Source of the DNA: Membranipora membranacea
Lineage: Eukaryota; Bryozoa; Gymnolaemata; Cheilostomatida; Membraniporidae
NCBI GenBank assembly: GCA_914767715.1
Contig: OU612073.1
Span: 6,076,001 to 6,140,000, forward strand
Direction of reading: 5' to 3'
Length of the DNA stretch: 64,000 bases
Part shown: positions 13,066-28,000 of the stretch, piece by piece
Position numbering within the stretch: position 1 is the stretch's first letter
How the letters are laid out: every line of letters begins with the position of its first letter
Notes under the pieces: model-generated
What the model was told of the DNA's origin: nothing
Seen by the model: the letters and a program-made list of their open reading frames with translations, nothing else
The model's database searches: none
Translations under genes and position numbers: made by a program

Positions 13066-16000
13066 ATGCTTCGGATTATTGTTTTCTGCTCTACGGCAGC
13101 TTTCCTACTATACATCAACACAATATTTGCTGACTTTGCATACGATGACAGGTTAGTGTATTATAGAATAACATGTATTACTTCCCATGTGAATGAACTA
13201 TTATCACCACACACATCCTTCCACCAACTACATCGCTTCATCACAAATCCTCTCTTCGCAATGAAAACGCATCAAAGATGGGTTCACATTTGTTCTTTCC
13301 AACCAAGTTGAAAGCGTTTCTCACAGTGTTCCGTCATTCTCACTGTGCATTATGTGGCCTCATAGTTATAATAATTGTCCACAAACAAGCGTGTCAAATT
13401 AACGGCTCGACCACAGTATTTGGAGATAACTCTCACTGAGATAAATGGGCCACTGTTTGGTGTCTTAATTAAGTTAATTAATGGGGATTATTGTAGGAGA
13501 TTAAAATTAGGCTGAGACACTTAAAAGAATGATGAGTAAGAATGCCAAGATACTTATTCAAGTAGTGAGGTTTGAACTTTGAAAGCTACTTGTCGATGAA
13601 AGGTTAAAGACATGGAAAAAATAAATTTAAGCCCTCCCTAAAACCACTCAAACTAAGTACCCCGCACTGTTATATTACTTGACTTATGTAGCCCAACCAG
13701 AGACTATAGATATATCTATAGTCTCTGGTCCAACCTTTAGTCTTCAGTAATGCCTCTGTTTTTGTCTTTATTCTACATCTATCCCTATAATGTTTTTGTC
13801 TTTATTTTACATAAATCCAAGTCTAATTACCATCAGTGTATATATAATAATAGACGATTATCACTGTTTATGAAGTTTCACAACTCATTCATAAACTTCT
13901 TTCCTGTCTCGCACTTAGTGCCCCCTGGCTGAGGTCAGCACTGTTTTTTTGTTTGTCTGTGATGCTGTTGGATAGCTGTGGTAAAACGATCAGTTTGACT
14001 GGAAAATTGGCCATAATTAGTTTTATGGGATATTGCCTAATGATAGTGGGTGCATGAAACTGCGTATCGCTTGGGGCTAGAAATTAGCAAGATTTTCTCG
14101 TAAAATTAACATTATGAAGTTCTTTGAATTTAGAAAGTTATCCATGACTGCAAGTTATTGAAACATCTTTCAAAACGGAGCCTGGAGTTGCCAACTTACG
14201 GTGTCGCCCCTCATCACTTGTCAATTCTTGTGCCGCCCCTGTGTAAATTACTCAGCCCTAATATCCCCTCATTGCTGCCCCATATTGTACCAGAAACATC
14301 TTAGATTTGAACTTTGTCAAACCACACGGAGGCTGGGTGGAGTAATTGTCTGGTCGATAAGTATCTAGTTCACAATAACAGTGTTTTCCTTGTATTTCCA
14401 CAACTCAGTACAAAAAAAGGTGTGTTTCAAGACTCATTAATTGTCAAATGTTGTAAAAAAAAGATTTTAATAAGCTTTGTAATAGCTGGTTTGCCATTTT
14501 CTCAATGAGGATAACAAAAAGGTGCTCAAACCGCTCAAATTTGTGGTTTGTCAGTTTTCTCTGTGAGTTTAAAGGATATATTTATTAAATGTCAAATGAG
14601 CTGCTAAAAATGCTCATATTTTTTATACTTGGTAAAGTGACAGTTAATCATCATAATGGTTATAAAATCGAATTTTTACCACATTTTAACATCAGATTTT
14701 GACTGGTCCGCTGGTCAAGAATTCCTAAATAGAACTCAATATTCAACATTTACATGGCAGACAAGCTACAACGATGTATGTGGCTGAGCAGTCTTGTTAT
14801 AGTAGCGTTTTTGAACTATGAGTAGTTCCCAGGTTGCAGTGAAATTATTCAAATACAATGAGTGAGACATTTCACTAATTCTTTCAAAAACATCACACTT
14901 TTAGAATTTCAGATTTCACATTCCTAGTATATTGGCATCAGCTCGGTGTGAAAGTTTGGTTTGGAACCTCTTGTTTGCGCAGAATACCCAAGTTCTCAAG
15001 AGGAAATCTTCATCTCAGCCATCCTTTGTGGGTGGCCAGGGTCACCAACCGGCCCAAACGCCCAGGTGTCAATGATGCAGGTATTGTGGCAATACCTGAG
15101 CCCGCTAGAAGTGGAAACTAAATTCATTATTTCAGTACTATTGACTTGGCCAAGGTTTGAATCAAGAGTAAACATTAGCAGTATTTTCAAGGGCTTCACT
15201 TTATAGTTAGAAGTGGTCCTACACTGTGTGCAGAGTGCCCATGTGGTTTCAGAAGTTTTGTGAAAGTGGAACAATATTGATCGATTAATGAAACAACGCA
15301 GTGCTAGCCTAGTGGCATCAGCTCTCCCATGACCAGGTTGTAGAAAGGTTGAAAGCTAAGTCGCTAATAGAAATTAAATCTCAAAAGATAACACAAGGCA
15401 ACTTGATATTATGCTGCCTAATGAATCAAGGGGCTATATTAATTGGTTTATATACAGTCAAACTCAGACAGTGTTTATTCTTATTGGTGTCAGTGACTAT
15501 TTAAGACTGATCCGTCAGCTGCCCCTCGCCGCTGTCGCTATGTGGAAACCTGAGCTCTGTTTGCATGCCTGAAAATTCGATATCAGCAACTTATAGGTTT
15601 TTATTATTTTCATAACTGAAATTTCATCTAAACACCAACATTATAATTTTTTGTCTTCGCCACCCAGATTATTTTTCTTCAGACAGTCAATGTTACGGCT
15701 CAAACAATGACAGAAAGACTGTGCTTAGAAACTTGTTCCTGCACTTATCCTTGCACCTGACAAAATAGCCAAAGAAATGCCTTCCCAACATAGGCCTACG
15801 CCTACATGTGAAATCTTGTCAAGCCTGAAACAAAACAAGAAATGGTAGAGTATCCCCGCTACACATTCATATTTCTGTGATATTTTACTTTAACTGAACG
15901 GGTGCCAAATTCCCAGCCTACAAATATCATGCTACCTGTTCTACTAATTGGCTGTAAAACATTTTATGACCAGTCGGACTTTTAATTTCACTTCAACAAG

Positions 16001-19000
16001 TCTAAAAAGGCTAAAAAGGTGACAAGTGTTTATATAAGAAGGGTCAAATACGCTACAGGGTTGTGACCGTGGTTGGCAGGTTTGTGCCCTTTGATCTGAC
16101 AGGTAGGAATATTTAGAATCAGCTGACTGTCAAACTTAGACACCGGGTGCTGGCTAGATCGAGTTTAATCCAATTGACTGCATTTCAGTTGCTCCCTTCC
16201 ACTGGAGGGGGAACCGCTCCAATGTAGGCAAAAGTTTGTCTATCTGCCGGCATATGGTATGTGATAAATATCAGCTTCATAGTTCTGTCATAGGTTTGGT
16301 TTTACTGCTGTATATCAGGCAATGATTGTTGGGATGGTCAGACAGGTCCATTACCAATTTAACTTACCTATAAGTCTTGTTATTTTAAGAGGGGGAAGGA
16401 GCAATAAGTTGGCTATAGTCTAAGTGCTCAAATGTCGCATTCTTATATCAACCACCACCACCATTGGAGTGTGGTTGATGAAGTAATGTCACAACCAACA
16501 TTCCGGAAGGGATTAGAGTACACATGATAAAAATACTAGAGGCTAGCAAATCAAATCAAAAGTCTTCATGCTATGTTACAATTATGCAGCTTGGTATGTT
16601 GATGCCAAGTAGTAGCTGAAATGGTATGCAAGAGCTGTCAGTCCTCATGGAAACTTTGCTATTACTGTTCCTCAACAAGGACCAAGGAAATTAGCACATT
16701 TTTATCTCAGTCATGTCACATGCTATATGAGGTGTTTACACAGCGATGTATCAACTACAGCTCTGATAATCAATATAAGCACTTCTGAGTTGGGGAGTTA
16801 GCAAGAGATTTTATTAGAAAGTTGATACCAGTTTATCAAAGCACTTAAAAGATAGTCACCTTGTTCGTAATCCTACTATTACTTATTTAATGTCAGTCGG
16901 ATCCATGAAACACCTGATTAGGCATAAAGACCTGATATTGGCACTTGGATGGTGTTTACCAAAGCTTACCGCTCAAGATAGGAGTAAAAACTCATCTTAA
17001 TTTGTTAAGCAACTTGTGCGGTCTAATACAGTGATTTAGATTACGATTTCTCCGTTGAAGTGCGAGTGTTACAAGCTTTTAATTGCCGTATTATAGAAGA
17101 TCTACCTTTACTTCAGAAACACATTTGGTAAAGCGAATGATTATAAGAATATGCATTGAACTGTTATATGTCAGATCCTGCGTCAGATGCTAACAGCACA
17201 TGCCTTATTCATTATGGTAAATGTTATGCCAAACAGGGGTTTGTTTTCCAGCCCATTGACTCTACCGATGTCATACATGATTTAAATTGGCTTTTGACTT
17301 TTAATAACTTATCACAAGTACCATAATATAGTGTTCCACTCTTTTTGCCAAAGGGTGGGTTCCGATCCAACCTACATTCCAACAAAACTGATGAATAAAT
17401 TATTGGTCAGTTATATTTTTATACTTCTTTGGCGCAGTTGTTAAGCAACCTGTTCTGTTCCGCCTTCATTTCAATTTTCAATGTTCCAGGCTTCTTTTGA
17501 AGAATCAAATGTGACCAAAGTGTTTTCTAACGATGTATGGTAATGACAAATGAGCACACCACAATTAAATTCTCTTGAATTTCCAGGTAGAATAATATAT
17601 ATGACATCAAACTGACCATCCTGGGAATTTTTGGGTTGGAGTTGCTCTGTGGTAAAGTATTACTCATGCTTTGTTATTATAATTTGGTACCAGATCAAAC
17701 TAACCACTGTTATTAGAAATAGTGTAAACACCAAAAAGGCGTGAGAGAGCAGGAAAAGGTTTTTGTATAATAAGCCTAGCCTGCATCAGTTAAAGCGATT
17801 TTAGACCTATTTCCTACGCCCTTTTCATCCAGGTGTGTGGATCCAAATTACAAATATTGTGCAATAATTAAGCCTTCACTCATTATTGAAGTCCTACCAT
17901 ACAAGAGCTGGTTTCGGTGATTGATAATTCTCTACCTAGATAGAATCTGTTGCCAAGCACAGCTTCGCCCTTTGCTCTTTCTAGCACAGAGCTAGTATTT
18001 AGCATTTTGGCAGCCAGCGGAGGTGTTGCACTTTAGAAGCAATGACCCAAAAAACATAATTGAGGTTACATGAAAATTGAAAATTAAAACATAAATCAAC
18101 CCTAAATTAATTGTAATAGATTTTGGGTGTTATTTACGATTTACATGGTGTTTAATTGCCACGATTTTGTCATCGGATCAAAAGTTTTTATTCAATAGTT
18201 AAATTTATATGTTCTTTTAAATAAGTTATTTCTTTAAAAATAGGTGTTGCAACACAACACCGCAAGATAGTAGTCACTAGATAACTTTTCTACTTGGTTT
18301 TCTGTGAAATTTCATGGTATTAACTTGTTGCATTAGCGTTGTGATTTCAGTATCAACAAATCTTCTGGTCTACACGCGGCAATCCTAAAAAAACCTAGCC
18401 ATAATGACTTCAGACACTGAACATTACTCAAACTCATCAAAAATATTGACTCTCCACTTATTTGCACAAAATTCAAAATTCTTGAAATGTATTGGAATAA
18501 TCAAGAGTTTACGGAAAGCAATATGAGCTCACAAAAGCTTTCAGCTATGAAATGAATACCAAGCTTGTTTGTTCTATATGATAGAGCTTATTGATACATG
18601 GGTGTTCAACTGTTCTCAGCTCTCGCTCTTGTATTAACTTCACAGGTGTTGTCAAGTATGATGAAAGTACGGCTGCCGTAGCTGGATTTTACTTTGATAT
18701 CGCTAATTTGAAGTCTAAATGCTGCTGCTATACTGTGTAGCATTGAGATGTTGTGTTAACTTGTGATGCTACATGAATCTCCGAATCATGAACCCTCACT
18801 CATTGAAGATTTGTCCAAAATAATAGTCACATTTTGTGATCTATAGTATAAAGTGCTGTATATAGTGTCAATAGTGCTGGTCACCTGTCGCCAAGACTGT
18901 TTGTAGCCTCTCCTGTGAGATACAAACCACAGTATGAATACCTAAATAATACAAGAGATACTTTGTCAGTTTTCTTCAGTTGGTTGCTGTAATGGGCTTG

Positions 19001-22000
19001 GAGGGTGTAGAACAGTCATTAACTTTTTTGATGAGTAAAATGCAAATTATATGCAATAACATGTCAGGATAGTTGCCAAGTGTTTTGGAGAATATAAATT
19101 ACCATTTATATCTAGTCTCTCTCGCACCAACCTGAGTCTGCTGGTCTGCTTAGAGGAAATTAAAAATGAAGTTTGAAGGCTTCTGCACTAAGATCCATGA
19201 TTGCCATTAGTGTTAACAAGTTTTATAAGGTGATATAGTCAGAAAGTCAGTATATATCATGACCACTATAAAACTTATGCCTGCATCGTAAAACGTCCTA
19301 CATCTCTAAAACAAATATGGCTTTATCCTGATTAATGCTTGCCAAAATTTCACATTAAGTTGTCTAAACATAGAGTAGGATCTTCCTTGGTGTAAACATC
19401 ATTGATGTTAACAGCAGTTTGTTTACAGGCTCACCCTTTAAACTTACAACAAAGCGAATGTGTTTCTGGCAATCATTACTTTGCACTTTAGGTCGATTGG
19501 AGTAAAATTTCACGATCTTTATTTCCCGATCTGAAGGTAAAAATGTGGCCCTCCCAGATTCCAAGAAGTTTATGGCGCCTTACTAAAGGTTAAAGTGTGG
19601 TCGGTCCCACCAAGGAGTAACTGATCCCACGTTTTTGTTTTCACCACATGAGGCCAAACCCAATTTTTAGATTAAAGAACATCAAAAACCAGTTTACGTC
19701 AGAGAGTGAGTAAGACTTTCGGCCACTGACACCGCACCTGTCCTATCAATTAAGTCCAGTGGGCTATCACTATATCATTCCCTTTCATCTTGCTGCAATC
19801 AGTCTCCCTCCAAAGACACGAGAGTTCAGTGCTACCAACATCACCATCCTCCTATCTATGATGTATACATTGTATCTGTTGGACAATGATAACCAATGTT
19901 GTTTATTGTGTAACACACCTGTTTGTTGGTTACTGATACACTGACTGTCTATTGGAGATAGCCAGCTGATATCGGACATGGGTGTTACATAACAATACCA
20001 ATGGTCTTATCTACCAGATGTCGCTAGATACCCTAGACTCAATTGAGTTAGAAAGGGAATGCGCCTTGCAGTATTACATTTCACAGGCTGGTATTGGCTT
20101 GTGTGGAAATGGAATGATGTGCATTCCTAGCTTTGATACATGAGCTTCAACCTGGTGCACCGTCAATTGAAATAGAGATGTCGCACAGGATCTCCTTTTC
20201 ATTTCACAAAAATAAAAGACGGTCTCCATTTTCTAAACAGTAAAAATATGAGTTGACCTATATCTGACCTACAGAGTAAGGTTAGGGCAGTGATGAATTT
20301 CGGTAAAGGTAGATATTTATGATTTCTGGACGTAATACATCACACCATTTTGATGTGGTTGCTTACAGACACAGAATGGGTTCTTGAGTGACTCTCTTTC
20401 CAAGTACTGAGTGACCTTATTTGCATATAACTCTCTCTGACACCACTAATCCAACAGAAATAACTTTTCCTGTCATTCATTGATCAGTTTTATAGCCAGG
20501 AAATGACCACTAATCCGTCTGTCATTCTACAGAAGCCGCCATTAGATTGTGCTTTCAAAAGCGCACCTATTTTTGAATTTGCTAATTGATGGCTCCTGTA
20601 ATATACTTGAAAATCCACTTTCACGTATTTTCTATACTAATTGTTGAAAGTGTACCTTGAAACGCCTCTGCTTTCCTGGACCAATCCTGTGTTTAATTGT
20701 CTGTGGTTTCGAGATGTAGACAAACAGCAGGAGAGCAAGCATAAGTTGGCATTGGTGTCAAAACGGCCACTCAAATAATTATTTGATTTAGTGAATGTTC
20801 TGACACTTATGTCATCGATGCTTCACAAGTTTGCGTAGACTGTTGTAAACAAATGCCAAAGTAACATCAACAGGAAAAAAGCCATACTTAAATCATCTTT
20901 CCACTCCCTGTCTAAAAGTTTTATCGCTGCATATTATAGGGGTTATAAGACATGAGGTGGGAAATGATGGATATTCTCTTGCATTCTAAATCTTCACCTC
21001 TCTATAAATCCTTGACACAGCTGAGCAGCCCATCCTTTGGATTTCTCTTCTATTCTACATCTTCACCTCTCCATAAATCCTTGTCACAGGTGGACAGCCC
21101 ATCCTACGCAGCCAGCACAGTGTTTCATTCAAACTATCATGTTGTGGTGAATGTTAAGCCGTGCACAAAAGACATCAGTCAACATCCAATCAGCCTTATT
21201 GTTTTCTTTTGGTGAAAGTGAAGTTAACATCCTTATCAAAAGTGATTAAGTACTCATGGTCTCCACCCACCGTTACGTAAGTGTATTGTTTTGCTTGTTA
21301 TATCTTGCATAATTATGTAATTAGGTAAATTTTCCTTTGTTTACAGCCGAGCCATTGTGAAGAACCAGGATCTTCTGCCAAAGACTCCAATATCTAATAT
21401 CTGGTTTGATGACTTCTGGGGCACACCTCTTCGTGACAGCGGATCTCATAAATCATACAGACCTCTAGTCGTACTAACGTTCAGGCTAAACTATGCAATA
21501 CACCAGCTACAACCTGGTGAGTATATGACCACTAAGAGACCTCACGAACAGAAACCTGTAGGGGTGAATCCAGGCAACTGGTTTTGAGCAAAACTGGTAT
21601 GGTCAGCATAAACAACAACAAAACAAAATGGTTTGGTTTGGTTATAAAAAGCATTATGAGGTTTTGGAAAATTCTCTTGAACAACTTTTGCTGTGGCACC
21701 CAATTTGGACCTATGCATATATATCTATGAGAAAGTGTAAATATTATACCAACCTCTTGAGTTTGCTCAGCTTAATCCTTCAAATTGCCCATTTACTTGT
21801 CATGACAAAATATCCAGGTTTTAATTACCTACCACACTGTGTCGCCCTTTTTATTGATCATCATTCATTTTTACATTTATTCTGAATGAGAAAACTCTAT
21901 CATAAATCAATGCTGCCTCGTGGCCCTACCATATAACTTGTCTCAGTTCAGGATATTGCCATTCAGTTTTTGTATAATAATTGTCCAGATTTGATGTAAT

Positions 22001-25000
22001 GTATAAAAAGTTTATGGCCATTAAAGGTTTCTGGAATTCAATTCAGAAATTCTAAAATGAGTCTTGAGAGTTATGGACTAATAACGGGATTATTAAGATT
22101 ATGAGAATTGGTAAAAAACCCTAATTATCAGGAAATGTTTATGATTAATGATGAGTTCAGACCTGTCTATTTTGTCACCTGATTGTGTTGTAAATAGAGA
22201 AGCTTATTTATTATGATTCTGAGCTGTTGCGTTGCGCTTTTGCAATTGATTTTAATTCGCCTTAATTTGACACGGGATTCAATTTCCTTTTTTGTTGACA
22301 CCAGTATAATCATACTGAATTCCTCATTCTATTCTAGGCGGATATCACTTTTTGAATACTGTACTGCACGTAATAGCCACCGCCCTATACACAGCAACCA
22401 TAGGCCTAGTAGTGCGAAGGACATTTATTACTACTGCAGCAGGTCTACTATTCGCCATTCATCCTATACATACAGAAGCTGTGGCCGGAATAGTCGGCCG
22501 AGCCGATGTCCTCTCCGGAATATTCTTCCTACTCTCCTTTCTAACATTTGTAAAATATTCGAGTTCAACTTCAAAAGGATTTACAAAATATTTATGGATA
22601 TCATTGACGTTCTTGTTGGTAACAGCTAGTACCCTTAGTAAGGAGATAGGTATAACTGTCCTTGGGGTTTGTGTCTCCTATTACATATTCTTCTATAGTC
22701 ATCTAACACTACAGGATCTCAAACAAAGAAAAAGTAACAAGGTAGGTCTAAGTGGGCTGACTCATATTTTATGGCGATGTTATGTAATACTTAGTGTATA
22801 CAATCAACATTACTATTACTTGCTGCCAAGGCTTCCTCTGATTAAACAAGGTTATACATTGATCTGTTTTCCCAAGAATGTCTGACATAGAAAATTTGTT
22901 TTCGGTGGGATAGGCTGAAATTTTAAGGCTCGAAAGAGATATTTTTGGGATTACAGTCGCCCCAAAGTCCCGCCTTGTGTTTTCTTAAACGCATGTTATT
23001 TTCAGAAACAAGCAAGACAATAATATTAAAGTGCTTGGCTATGGCGCATAATTATCTCCACACCGGAAGTGAGGATACAACACTCTATATGGCCAAAACT
23101 ATAGACGAAAGATTTTTCACCAATAGAGTTCAGTGCACACAATAATCAAAGATTTATGTGGGAATGTTAATCAATAATTGTTCTTTTTTTCAGATTAAAC
23201 TTATACTAAAAACACTGGGAATCTTAGTGTTATTTGGAGTTATCCTTCTTGCACTGAGACTTTATTTTATGGGTTACAGCCCTCCATCATTCAGCCCAGC
23301 TGATAATCCCGCAGCTGATAGTGACAGTCTACTTACACGAACTTTGACCTTTCTATATCTTCCAGTATTTAACTTTTACCTGCTAGTCTGTCCGATGACC
23401 CTCAGTTTTGATTGGTCGATGGGTGCTATCCCTCTTGTGGAATCCCTATTTGACTCTCGAGTCGGGATAACTCTAGTATTCTACGGCTTTGTAATATGGC
23501 TCATCAAATATTGTCTAACATACTACTGCAAATCCACCAGTGTACTACCTCACAACGAAAAAGAGCTGCAAGCACATTCCAATGGTCATATATCAAATGG
23601 CTTATCTAACGGACACGTAGAAAAACTGATGAACGGCAATTCTATACACAGTAACGGGCGTGTTCATCAATTAACTAAAAATGGACTGAGCACGGAGACT
23701 GTGACTCATCGTAGAGTAAGGAGAGACTCCTCCAGTTCTGCAGAATCCAGCAGGTGAGTCAGAGTACCGTACAAGAACTAAATTTACATCAGATTTTATA
23801 CCTTTTTGATGGTTCACTATCAATCAATCTATCAATCGAAGTTTCGCTAATGATTGCATTTTTAAAATTCTCAGCATTTTTTTTAAAAAAAGATTACAAA
23901 CTTTAAAATTGAATTTGAATAAAAATTAAATTTTCTTACTACTCTAATCCACAAATTCTTCAATCAATGGCAGGATCTCAAATTAAATGATGATGAGTTT
24001 GTCATTTAAGTTAACACTTGATATTATTGAATTTTTTGAGAGATTCATCTCGATGAGCACTTTTTATTTACTGTAACTTATGACACATCACCATCAGGTC
24101 GTAACAGCAAAATAGCCAACAAACTCTGTTGAGGGGTTGGAACTGAGTTTGTCATTGAATTCAACAGCAATTTGTATACCTTGAAAATAACCCCTGTATT
24201 TCTCTTCAATAGCTGCGATGAGAATCAGAATGAGGTTCATTCCCTAGGACATGACAGACCTAATCTACATCGCCACTACGCTACTCTAATCCTGGGATTA
24301 TCTATGACTATTCTACCATTCCTTCCAGCTACTAACATGTTCTTCTATGTGGGGTTTGCTGTAGCAGAGCGAGTTCTCTATGTGCCTAGTATGGGATTCT
24401 GCTTACTAGTAGCTGAGGCTGCATATCAACTCTACAAGACATTCAAACGTGATGTAAGTCTGGATAAGGCAAATAATTTAGCACTCTTTAAAGTGTATAG
24501 GAAAGCAAAAAACTATTGCATCGAGATTACTATGATATGAATAGTGATGGTTTTTTGCTTTCCTAAATACTTTCACAGTTATATTCGCAGATTTGTAATT
24601 TTTGCCTGATTGATAGAAAGTGTCTTTGGAATTTGAGCATATTTGTAACCCTAAAATTTTAAATTAAATTAAAATTCTAGAAATTAAATTACCACAAAGT
24701 TTGTGGTAATTTAATTTCTAGAATTTTACTACCTAAGCATTAGCTTATAAAATTGATCACAGTCAGGTCCGTTAGTTTTCAGCTTTGTATATTTCAATAA
24801 CTTAAAAGTTGCTAAATTTATTGGGCAAACAACTCAGACTTGGTCAATGAATTGGAACCGCAGGACTCATCTATGAGAATTCCTTTTGATAGATATTATA
24901 AAATAATATTCGACAGATGATTTTTCAAATCTGTTTTTGGTACAACAGAACATGACATATCATAAATGTTAACATATACCTCCACACATAATGTCTTATT

Positions 25001-28000
25001 TTTCGGCAAATTTCTGTGTGTAATACTCAGCTTGGAATGTTTTATTTTTCAGCAATGCCTGAAGGTATGTTACTTTGGAGCACTGATATTTATTGTGATC
25101 TTACTGTCTCTGAGATGTTATGTGAGATGTTTGGACTGGAGAACTGAGGAACAGCTTTATAGATCTGGTAAGAAAATGTCTCTCACTTATACACTAACTA
25201 GCATGCCCCAAAACTATAACTATAACTGAACAAACTTTTGCATTATGGTTCAGGGAGGAGACAATTCCTAAACTCAAGATATTGCAAGCTTTTGATTACT
25301 TGTTGAAATGTGGCCCTGTAGCCTTGCCCCTAGGAATACACCCCTTAGTACATATCAAGCAAGACATGCTTACTGCATATTTTGTGCTAAGAAATAGGCT
25401 TCATATGTTTGATATTTTTGATTTAGGTATCTTGGTGAATCCTGCTAAGGCCTATGGTAACCTGGCTAATATACTGAACACACAAGGTGATCCAGCGTCA
25501 GCAGAGAAGGCTTACAGGGCAGCGCTCTCTCACAGAGGAAACATGGCAGATGTACATTATAACCTCGGTGTCCTACTACAGGTATGTGAAAGAATAACTC
25601 CGTTTTATACCACAGGTGGGGGTGGGTTGGTTTGAATGCTTAAACTCTGGCCAGTTCTTTGTGGTGGCCTTCCATTATTAACCACTGTCGATAATGGAAC
25701 TGTCACTTCATTATCAACCACAGTGGATACTGGAATGCACCCACCAGCAACCTGGCCAGATTTTGAAATCTTAAATTTGAGGTGGGTGTGTGTTTGTGCA
25801 TTCAATTATTATTTTAAGATTATTAAATCAAACTCTGCCAAGGTCGATGGTGGTGGCATTCCAGTATCAACTGTGGTTGATCCTGGTATACCCACCAGCC
25901 CACCAGCCCACCAGCGGCCTGGGCAGATTTTATAAATCTTAAATTTGAGTTGGGTGAGAGTTTGTGCATTCCTTTGTTACATTGAAATACGATTTTAAAC
26001 TGGTTTCAAATTGGTTGAGCCCTCAAACTAGTGATGCAGATATGTGGACATGAATTTTAAGCATCCTTTCTAACTTTCTGGTCCCTGGACTAGTGACAAG
26101 TTTTCGAAGAGGAATTTTCAATCTCTTCTCGCCCCTACTAGGGAATTTTTGGGGTAATGTGCTGTCAATCATGTCCGGCTATGTTGGGTTGATTTTCTTC
26201 GGTCTCAGAATGGACTTGAAAAAGATAAACTCCAAAGGAATTAGCCTTGTAACGCGGCCGCTGGTTTTTGGTGTTTTTGTTTTTTCAAAAATAAAAACAA
26301 GGACATGTGACAAGGCTACAAAGGAATACCATGACAGATTCATACATAATATTTATGACATTGTTTACTATGATCTGTTTACTCACTGTAGGACCAGAAG
26401 AGAAATATCGAAGCTCTAGAAGAGTATAATATGGCCATAAAGTGCAGACCTAGACTCACTGTGGCACATCTGAATAAGGGAATAGTACTCGATCAGCTCG
26501 GTAAACACACAGAGGCAATCAAGGTAAGATAACTTCTGTTACATAACCTGTACTTATGAATAATTCAAAACAGGGAGTTGTCCAAAACTCCCTGTTCAGA
26601 ATGTATGTTCAGTCATCAGGAATGTTAAAGCTGGGGTTTGTCCCGAGTTTCCTGATAACACAATTATCTGCTCATGTAAAGGCTCAGTAAGTTCATATAT
26701 CTATATAAGTTTGTAAAAAGCAATTCTTATGAATTTACAACGAGTAGCGCTGCAAATTATCATGAGGCTGCTAATTATACAAGTCTCACTATTATACTTA
26801 GTATATAGCTATCTCACTATCATTTCAGGCTTTGTGTTTTATATTTGTTTTTTTTATTTTCAGGCTTACAATGACTGCACTGAAGTTGATATCACGGGAT
26901 TGAAGGATCCTCGAATGCATATAACAGCTAAGATTTCAGCTATGTACAATCAAGGTCGACTCTACGCTGAACAGGGACACTACAAGTCTGCAATAGCTGC
27001 ATATCATCGAGCCCTGGAACAGCGACCTGATTACTATCCTCCACAGAGCATCTATAACTTGCTAGGTAAGATATTCCATAAAATCAGAAATTCTTATCTA
27101 TTACTACTAGCTGTGTCAAACCATGACTCTTCCCTTGTACCGCGTTAATACCTTTTTCTAGCAAATCCCACATATATAGATAATGAATGATTCCATAATA
27201 ATTATCTCTGCGATTGAAATCAAAGTTTGGTAGCATATCAAACTGGAAACTCTCTGTCATGACAGCCAATATATTTAGATTCAATAAATATACACTAGTT
27301 CATTTAGAGAGAAAATAACAAATAATATGATAAAGTGCATATTTTGAACACACCATAGAATTCGAGTTTAAACAAAATTGATTCACAACACAGAGGAAAA
27401 TAACTTATTTAAAATCATTAAACACACCAATGAATTTAAATGAGTTTAAAGAAACTGTTCGCAACACAGAAATAACATAAAATCTTATAATCATATTTAC
27501 AGGTGAAGCGCATTTTCAAAATGGCGACTTGAAGGAGGCTGAGCAGTCCTATAGAATGTCTTTGCTACATAAGCCAGACCATGTGCCGGCACATCTTACT
27601 ATGGCTAAGCTCATGAATTCAAAGGTATGTGCTCTGTACAACTTTTCTGAGGAATTTTCACAACGCTTGCATGAAATTTTAAGTGCAAGGTTCACTAAAT
27701 AACCTTGATATGCTGCTGAATTTGATATCCATAATACTGTAGAGATCACTGTATGATACTATGCTGGAAGATTCACTGAATGAGATATTGATAGGCTGTT
27801 GTGTTGTATATCCATAATTCTGTTGAGATCACTGGAGTAGTTTGTTATTAGGAGATTATATTGGAGTTGTTTTACTTGTGCTTGGGGGAGCACGACTTCT
27901 AATGGTAGTATAAGCATTCCATTGTAAGACAACATTGTAGATGTAAAGTGGACGGCTCCATAGAGAATAAATAATCCAGAGAGCAAAGATAATCATCATG

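Larger units (their letters stand above)
13152..21346 (+). other. TMTC2 intron 1 (8.2 kb)
   Basis: This is by far the longest intron of the gene. It separates the exon for the first membrane helix from the rest. It holds a perfect 34-bp palindrome (13696-13729), a degenerate CTAGATC foldback element (about 16154-16238) and a tandem duplication of about 73 bp (20983-21125). No coding exon was recognised. Large first introns often carry regulatory elements, but none can be named here. Confidence 0.7.

Noticed and set aside
22213-22629. 138-codon + strand frame overlapping TMTC2 exon 3
   Set aside because: It is a different reading frame of the real exon 22338-22741 and encodes no TMTC motif.
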